Position numbers and translations under genes: made by a program. Below, in pieces: positions 46,801 through 52,255 of a stretch of 64,000 nt of DNA. The stretch's first letter is position 1; each line of letters starts with the position of its first letter. The notes beneath the pieces are model-generated. The model was not told the origin of the DNA, made no database searches, and saw nothing but the letters and a program-made list of their open reading frames with translations. The stretch comes from UMGS1484 sp045593325 (lineage in GTDB: Bacteria > Bacillota > Clostridia > Oscillospirales > Acutalibacteraceae), in contig JAZNWL010000008.1 of the NCBI GenBank assembly GCA_045593325.1, positions 1-64,000 on the forward strand. Direction: 5' to 3'.

Positions 46801-47858
46801 TGATGGAAGAAGGCAAGATCGGGTACATTATTTACACCGGGTCGTTGATGGACTCCAACGTAAACGATTACACCCGTTTGCACCGTCGGGCATTGCAACT
46901 TGCCATTCCTTGCTTTACCTCTTTGGATACCGCCAATGCCATGGCAAACATCATTGCCAGTAAGTTCAACCAGGGTAACACCGAACTGGTGGACATCAAC
47001 AACATGCGGTCCAAACGACAGGCTCTTAACTTCTACAAGATGGAAGCCACCGGGGACGATTACATTTTCATCAACAACTTCGGCGGCGAGATCACCTGCC
47101 CCGAATCCCTTTGCATCAGCCTTTGTGACCGTCACACCGGCATTGGCGCCATTGGGATCGTTCTCATTGAACAATCCTTAATTGCCGATGCTAAAATGCG
47201 GATGTTCAACAGCGACGGCAGTGAAGGAAAAATGGCAGGGAACTGTATTCGTTGCGTTGCCAAATACCTGTACGACACCGGCATGGTTTCCAAAGAAGTT
47301 ATGGAAATTGAAACCGCCAGCGGTGTGAAGAAATTACAGGTTTACACCAGCGATAATAAGGTTACCTTTGTCAGCGTTGGCATGGGCAAAGCCACTTTAG
47401 ACCCTGCGGCTCTTCCCTGCACCCTGCAAAAAGAAAGTATTATCAACGTTCCCTACACCGTTGGGGACAAGGAATATGCCATCACCTGCGTTTCCATTGG
47501 GAATCCCCATTGCGTGGTCTTCACCGATTACGTAGACGGAGTGAACATGAGCGAGGTTGGCCCCTTGTTTGAAAATGCTCCCATTTTCCCTGAACGCACC
47601 AACACCGAATTTATCCGCGTGGTCAACGAAACCACCATTAAAATGCGGGTATACGAACGGGGCAACGGCGAAACCATGGCTTGTGGTACCGGGGCTTGCG
47701 CGGCAGTTGTGGCGGCTGTGGAAAACGGCTTCTGCCAGAAGGGTGTGGACGTTACCGTAAAGGTAAAAGGCGGTGACATGATCGTCAACTACACTGATGA
47801 AGGTATTACCCTGACCGGGGAAGCGAGACTGGTGTTCCGTGGTTCCTTAGAATATTAA
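43824..47858 (+). CDS. carB: CarB-DapF fusion: carbamoyl-phosphate synthase large subunit plus diaminopimelate-epimerase-like domain
   Basis: One uninterrupted 1344-residue frame. Residues 1 to about 1068 are complete CarB: [64 protein letters not shown], the second ATP-grasp half beginning [17 protein letters not shown], and the MGS-like allosteric domain ending [12 protein letters not shown]. Residues 1069-1344 are a full-length DapF-like domain without a linker: [73 protein letters not shown]. The second catalytic Cys is Cys1287. The usual first Cys position is Ala1138 and a Cys occurs three residues on (Cys1141). GIGADG reads GIGAIG. The CarB part is very probably active; epimerase activity is uncertain. 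Confidence 0.92.
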   Translation: [1344 protein letters not shown]

Positions 47859-47859
47859 T

Positions 47860-47884
47860 AGACTACCGATAATAGTACACGAAC
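47860..47884 (+). repeat. Lead box of the dispersed element, diverged third copy
   Basis: AGACTACCGATAA followed by TAGTACACGAAC starts one base after the carB-dapF stop and matches the lead boxes at 20409 and (minus strand) 60259 at most positions. The long 15-bp stem of the other copies is absent; a short terminator hairpin follows instead. Confidence 0.45.
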
Positions 47885-47900
47885 CATTATAACCAAAGGA

Positions 47901-47929
47901 AAAGGGGCGGTTTTCACCGTCCCTTTTTT
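47901..47929 (+). terminator. Intrinsic terminator after carB-dapF
   Basis: AAAGGGGCGGT pairs with ACCGTCCCTTT (one G-U) around a TTTC loop, then TTTTTT. It ends the argG-carB transcript. Confidence 0.85.
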
Positions 47930-47940
47930 AGGATATTATC

Positions 47941-48315
47941 ATGAAATGGAATACAACCCGTAAAACTCTCATAACTGTATATTGTATTATAGGGGGCGTG
48001 GGGCTCTTCTACCTGTTATTTATGATCATTACAGGTCACGGGCTCCCCTGCTATTACCGGCTATTTACCGGCAAGCCCTGTCCCTTTTGCGGGTTTTCCC
48101 GCATGTTCTTTGCCTTTGCCAAGGGGGACCTGACAGGGGCCTTTGCCCATCATCCCGTAGGGGCGGTGTTACTTCCCCTTTGGGTGGGGGTTTCGGCACT
48201 TCTTTTTTGGGGCAAACCCAAATGGGTGGGCAAACCTGCCTTTCTGTATTCCCTGCTTTGTATTTCTGTGTTGGCGGTGCTCATTTACGGATTCTTACGA
48301 AACGGAACCCTGTAA
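47941..48315 (+). CDS. DUF2752 family small membrane protein
   Basis: A 124-residue protein with about three membrane helices (LITVYCIIGGVGLFYLLFMIIT; PVGAVLLPLWVGVSALLFW; FLYSLLCISVLAVLIYGFL). The conserved DUF2752 motif CPFCGFSRMFFAFAKGDLTGAFAHHPVG lies between helices one and two. The CxxCGxxR motif hints at metal or redox chemistry, but the family has no assigned function. It begins 11 nt after the terminator T run, so it probably has its own weak promoter or depends on read-through. Confidence 0.8.
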   Translation: MKWNTTRKTLITVYCIIGGVGLFYLLFMIITGHGLPCYYRLFTGKPCPFCGFSRMFFAFAKGDLTGAFAHHPVGAVLLPLWVGVSALLFWGKPKWVGKPAFLYSLLCISVLAVLIYGFLRNGTL

Positions 48316-48342
48316 AAAATATTGGTATTTTGGAAAATTTCC

Positions 48343-48371
48343 TTGCATTGCGCTTCCCTTCGTGCTATACT
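48343..48371 (+). promoter_or_regulatory. Extended -10 promoter for the zinc-ribbon protein
   Basis: TTGCAT (48343-48348), 17-bp spacer ending TGC, TATACT (48366-48371), 39 nt before the ATG. Confidence 0.8.
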
Positions 48372-48410
48372 TTTTTTGTGATAAATTGTTGAAATTTGGA
48401 GGATATCGTT

Positions 48411-49097
48411 ATGTTTTGTACTCAATGCGGTGCCCAACAGGATGACAGTGCTTTGTTCTGTACTGTTTGCGGCGCTTCTCTTAAACAAGAAGAACCTGCT
48501 CCCGTGGCTGTGGAAGAACCTGCTCCCGTAGCAGAACCTGCTCCTGTTGCAGAACCTGCCCCTGTGGCTCAACCCGTTCCTGTGGCTCAACCCGCCCCTG
48601 CGGCTCAACCTGCCTCTGTGGCTGAACCTGCTCCCGTGGCTCAACCTGTGCCCCCCGCACAGCCTGTTTACGAACAACCTGCTCAACCCTATGCAGGTCA
48701 ACCTGTTCCCCCTGCACAGCCCGCTCCCATGGCTCAACCTGTGCCCCCTGCACAGCCTGTTTACGGGCAACCTGCTCAACCCTATGCAAGTCAGCCTGTT
48801 CCCCCTGTGCAACCCGCTGCTCCCGTTTACGGGCAACCCATGATGCAACAACCCAAAATCCCCGGCAAAGGTCTTGCCATTGCTTCTATGGTTTTGGGAA
48901 TCATTTCTTTGGTAACCTTCTGGTGCTATGGTTTCATTACCGGGATTCTGGCTTTGGTGTTCGGCGGCGTTGCCAAGAGCAAAGGGTATAAAGGCGGTAT
49001 GGGTACTGCCGGTATCGTTTGCGGTGCCATCGCCATTGGTATCTGGCTGGTTATGTTCTTGATTGCCGGCTCTGCCGCATCCATCTTTGCTTTTTAA
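48411..49097 (+). CDS. Zinc-ribbon, proline-rich, DUF4190-type membrane protein
   Basis: 228 residues in three parts. Residues 1-24 are a zinc ribbon (Cys3, Cys6, Cys17, Cys20: CTQCG...CTVCG). Residues 27-145 are low complexity, made of PAPVAQPVP and PPAQPVYGQPAQPYA repeats. Residues 150-228 have two membrane helices (GLAIASMVLGIISLVTFW...GILALVFGGVAKSKGYKGG; GTAGIVCGAIAIGIWLVMFLI), which is the DUF4190 layout. Such proteins are common in Clostridia with unknown roles; the Pro-rich stretch probably spaces or displays the ribbon. ATG 48411 follows GGAGG. Confidence 0.85.
   Translation: MFCTQCGAQQDDSALFCTVCGASLKQEEPAPVAVEEPAPVAEPAPVAEPAPVAQPVPVAQPAPAAQPASVAEPAPVAQPVPPAQPVYEQPAQPYAGQPVPPAQPAPMAQPVPPAQPVYGQPAQPYASQPVPPVQPAAPVYGQPMMQQPKIPGKGLAIASMVLGIISLVTFWCYGFITGILALVFGGVAKSKGYKGGMGTAGIVCGAIAIGIWLVMFLIAGSAASIFAF
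48630..48820 (+). repeat. Coding tandem repeat, 93-nt period
   Basis: Two nearly identical copies, starting at about 48630 and 48723, encode the proline-rich repeat PAP(V/M)AQPVPPAQPVY(E/G)QPAQPY. The DNA similarity extends through third codon positions, indicating recent duplication and likely length variation between strains. Confidence 0.8.
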
Positions 49098-49113
49098 ATT
49101 AAAAATTTATGGA

Positions 49114-49155
49114 AAGGACGCAAACTCAAAGATTTTGCGTCCTTCTTTCTTTTTA
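49114..49155 (+). terminator. Intrinsic terminator after the zinc-ribbon gene
   Basis: AAGGACGCAAA pairs with TTTGCGTCCTT (49114-49124 with 49134-49144), followed by a T-rich tract. The next promoter begins immediately after. Confidence 0.85.
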
Positions 49156-49184
49156 TTGACAGACAGCCTGCTTTTTTGTATCAT
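49156..49184 (+). promoter_or_regulatory. Promoter for the CotH-dockerin gene
   Basis: TTGACA (49156-49161), 17-bp spacer, TATCAT (49179-49184), 27 nt before the ATG. Confidence 0.8.
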
Positions 49185-49211
49185 AAAGAAAAAGCCCTGA
49201 AGGAGTTTACT

Positions 49212-51149
49212 ATGAAACATCTGGTATCCCTGTTCCTGGTTTGTTTACTGATCCTTTCCCCGATTGGCATTGTCCCCTTGGCGGAACCTTCCTCCTTGCC
49301 TGTCATCTCCATTACGCTGGACGGTGGCATGGCGGTGAGCAGCATCACCAAAGAGGTGCAGACCCCCGCTGTCTTTTCTATGGAAGGGGATGGAATTGAA
49401 GCCTTAACCGACCTGCCCATTACCATCAAGGGGCGGGGCAATTCCACCTGGAAACTACCCAAAAAGCCCTATCAGATCAAGTTTCAAACCAAAACCGACC
49501 TGCTGGGCATGGGGGCTTCCAAAAAGTGGATCTTGCTTGCCAATTATTGGGACAAGACCCACGTGAGAAACGCCATGATGTATTCCCTTGCCAACAAAAT
49601 GAACGAGATTTTTTCGGTGGAATGTGAATTTGTGGACGTGAACATCAACGGGCAATACCAGGGATGTTATCTCCTTTGTGAAAAAATCGAATTCGGCGGT
49701 CAGCGGATCGATGAAGAAACCACCATGGGGGCGGTGCTGATGGAACTGGAACAGCAATACCGCCATGCCACCGAAGGGTGCGCGGCCTGTATTATCACCA
49801 ACAACGGCGTCCACGTGACCCTGAAGGAACCCGAGGTGGATGCCACCTTTACCCGGGCGGATTTTGACACCACCAAGGAACTGACCCGTACCAAGTTAAA
49901 TCAAATAGAAACCGCCTTGACCCAGGGGTATGAGGTGTATTCCCAAATGATTGACGTGGACTCCTTTGTAGACTGGTACATTCAAAACGAACTTGCCAAA
50001 AACTACGATGCCGCTTTTGTGACCAGCAGTTTCTGTTATCTGGACAATCAGGGGATATTGCACATGGGCCCCGTGTGGGACGTGGACGTTTGTTTCGGCA
50101 ATCAGGACGTAACTTACCCCAATTCCACCGACAACGGACTGAACCATTATAACTACCGCTCTGACAAGGGGGCTTGGTATTTACAACTCTTTAAAGATCC
50201 CACCTTTGCTTCCCTGTTAAAAGCTCGCTGGCTGGAACTGATGCATAACGGCATGATCCAGGGAATGTTTCAAGACATTGACACCTTTACCGCCCGCATT
50301 GCAAAGTCTAAAGAAAAGGACGAAGCCCGTTGGCCTGCCGCCATGCGGGTGACCAGTGTTCGCAATCAAGGAACCGGCAACGGAGGAACTTCCTACTTCA
50401 CTTTTGAGGAAGAGGTTGCCTACTTGAAAGAGTGGCTTCAAAAGCGGGTGGACTTTTTAAACAGCCAATGGAATGACTATGCCTTTTCAGGGCAAACCTA
50501 CACCACCCTTGCCGCCACCACAGGGCAGAACGTTGCCGTAAGAAGCTACGGCACCACGGCAAACGGGGTATGGAAATGGAACAAGCAAGGGGCGGTAAAC
50601 AAACCGGTTCGTTCCACCGCTCCCATTTTTCAGGATACTTTACATAGCGGGCAATATCTGGTGACTGCTCAATTTACCGCCACCCAAAGCAAAACCCAGG
50701 ATGCCCTGGCGCTACGGCTGATGGGTTACACCGCCGACGGGCAAGGATACCTGATCGACAGCACCATTGCCACCCACGTGACCTATGCCACCGCAGTGAA
50801 GGATGAACAAGGCTTTGGTACCCTGTACTTTCCCCTTGACCTGACCGGATACCGATATGATTCTTACGCTATTGTGGCGGAGGTTCATTCTGCCGCAGGG
50901 AGTTTAGGAGAGATCACCCTGATGCAGTCCTCCGGGGCGCGGTTGGGGGACGTGACCCTGGACGGTAAGGTCAACGCCAAGGACGCTTTGGACGTACTGA
51001 AATTCGCCGTGGGCAAAACCATTTTGGATGACACCCAACAAACCGCCGCCGAAGTAGACGGAATAGAGGGCATCAATGCCAAAGACGCTTTGGAGATCTT
51101 AAAATATGCCGTGGGGAAAATTTATCAATTCCCCATTGAAATGAAATAA
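49212..51149 (+). CDS. Secreted CotH kinase-like protein with C-terminal dockerin
   Basis: A 645-residue exported protein. Signal peptide about 1-24 (MKHLVSLFLVCLLILSPIG). The CotH kinase-fold domain spans about 60-420: TIKGRGNSTW, KKPYQIKF, KWILLANYWDKTHVRNAM, YQGCYLLCEKIE, and GPVWDVDVCFGN (metal-binding DxD region). A beta-rich middle region follows. The C-terminal type I dockerin is GDVTLDGKVNAKDALDVLKFAV then INAKDALEILKYAV; the first calcium loop is near canonical, the second is degenerate (EVDGIEG). CotH proteins are atypical kinases of spore coats and also occur as cellulosome components. AGGAG precedes ATG 49212. Confidence 0.9.
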   Translation: MKHLVSLFLVCLLILSPIGIVPLAEPSSLPVISITLDGGMAVSSITKEVQTPAVFSMEGDGIEALTDLPITIKGRGNSTWKLPKKPYQIKFQTKTDLLGMGASKKWILLANYWDKTHVRNAMMYSLANKMNEIFSVECEFVDVNINGQYQGCYLLCEKIEFGGQRIDEETTMGAVLMELEQQYRHATEGCAACIITNNGVHVTLKEPEVDATFTRADFDTTKELTRTKLNQIETALTQGYEVYSQMIDVDSFVDWYIQNELAKNYDAAFVTSSFCYLDNQGILHMGPVWDVDVCFGNQDVTYPNSTDNGLNHYNYRSDKGAWYLQLFKDPTFASLLKARWLELMHNGMIQGMFQDIDTFTARIAKSKEKDEARWPAAMRVTSVRNQGTGNGGTSYFTFEEEVAYLKEWLQKRVDFLNSQWNDYAFSGQTYTTLAATTGQNVAVRSYGTTANGVWKWNKQGAVNKPVRSTAPIFQDTLHSGQYLVTAQFTATQSKTQDALALRLMGYTADGQGYLIDSTIATHVTYATAVKDEQGFGTLYFPLDLTGYRYDSYAIVAEVHSAAGSLGEITLMQSSGARLGDVTLDGKVNAKDALDVLKFAVGKTILDDTQQTAAEVDGIEGINAKDALEILKYAVGKIYQFPIEMK

Positions 51150-51154
51150 GAATA

Positions 51155-51205
51155 GCATAAAAGAACCCCCAAATCTGAGATTTGGGGGCTGTTTTATGCT
51201 TTTTT
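51155..51205. terminator. Bidirectional terminator between cotH and the acyltransferase
   Basis: GCATAAAA...CCCCCAAATCT with AGATTTGGGGG...TTTTATGC, followed by T runs on both strands. The acyltransferase stop codon lies inside the right arm. Confidence 0.9.
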
Positions 51206-52243
51206 GGTTTTAAATAGCAAGGGATTGATTTTAGCGATCAACAGATCGAAAAGGGTTGCCATCAGTACCGTGGCAAAGAAACAAATCACCAAGAAAAAGT
51301 AGGGCTGACCGGCAAATCCCAACTGTTTTAAAGCAATCATGGGAATCCGCTGGAGAATGAAGAAACTGAAAATGTGAGACCCAAACCAATCCAATATGGT
51401 ACTGCGGATCTGCACCTTCATCATAAATAGTACGATCACCAACACCGAAAGCAAATAAAAGGCAAGTTCTATCCCCCGATTGCCCACACGGTTTTGGGAG
51501 CAATACAAAAAGGCGGTCAGGGTAGCAACAAAGGTTGTCATCCACAGCCCGTCGTTTTTCATCACCAGAGCATCCAGTTTGGGTTTCAGGTAGGAATATG
51601 CCATGCCCAAGGGGAAACACAAAAAGGTGTTATAAAAACGGGCGGGAAGCCACCCGGTTTTCATGAGTACCACCACGTATACCAAGGAAAGGGCACAAGT
51701 AAGCAGTACCCCCACAATTCGCCGTTTTCCAGCCAGCAGAAACGCCAAATACACAATGGCATACAACACAAAGGTGGCAAACAAATACCAGTTGCTGTTG
51801 CCCACCGAGGTCACCCCGGTGAATGCCAGCAAAGCATTTTTCAGGGTCATACTTTTGCCAACCGCCAAATTGGTAAGAATATATAAAATTACCACGATGG
51901 CAAATTGATACCACAACCCAAAAAAGCGGTTCCAGGGCAGGGCTTTTACGTAGGCTTTGCCCTTTTTACTGATGGATTCCATAATACCGTAGCCCGAAAA
52001 GAACAAATAGGTGACCACCACAATTTGCCCCAGGAAACTCCGCAAGGCAAAATAAGGGGAATCCAACGGTCCGTTCAGGGTGACGTACTGCACCCCGTGG
52101 CTGAAAAAGATCAGCACCGAAAAGATAGCGTTGACGGTGGTGGTGTTTTTGGGGCAAAGGTAATCTTCATAAAATTCGTTTTTCCCTTTGGCGGTCATAC
52201 CGCCCACCACCAAAACCAGTAGAATAAAAATATAGATCAACAT
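51194..52243 (-). CDS. Acyltransferase-3 family membrane protein
   Basis: A 349-residue polytopic protein with roughly ten hydrophobic segments. It matches the acyltransferase-3 (OafA/YrhL-like) family: an N-terminal helix, AIFSVLIFFSHGVQYV with the conserved His, FLGQIVVVTYLFFSGYGIMES, NSNWYLFATFVLYAIVYL, and FFILQRIPMI near the end. Members O-acetylate exported polysaccharides or peptidoglycan. It lies 12 nt downstream of the glycosidase-like gene on the same strand, suggesting that acyl-decorated glycans are relevant to this cluster. Confidence 0.8.
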   Translation of the reverse strand: MLIYIFILLVLVVGGMTAKGKNEFYEDYLCPKNTTTVNAIFSVLIFFSHGVQYVTLNGPLDSPYFALRSFLGQIVVVTYLFFSGYGIMESISKKGKAYVKALPWNRFFGLWYQFAIVVILYILTNLAVGKSMTLKNALLAFTGVTSVGNSNWYLFATFVLYAIVYLAFLLAGKRRIVGVLLTCALSLVYVVVLMKTGWLPARFYNTFLCFPLGMAYSYLKPKLDALVMKNDGLWMTTFVATLTAFLYCSQNRVGNRGIELAFYLLSVLVIVLFMMKVQIRSTILDWFGSHIFSFFILQRIPMIALKQLGFAGQPYFFLVICFFATVLMATLFDLLIAKINPLLFKTKKA

Positions 52244-52255
52244 AACAAAATTCCT

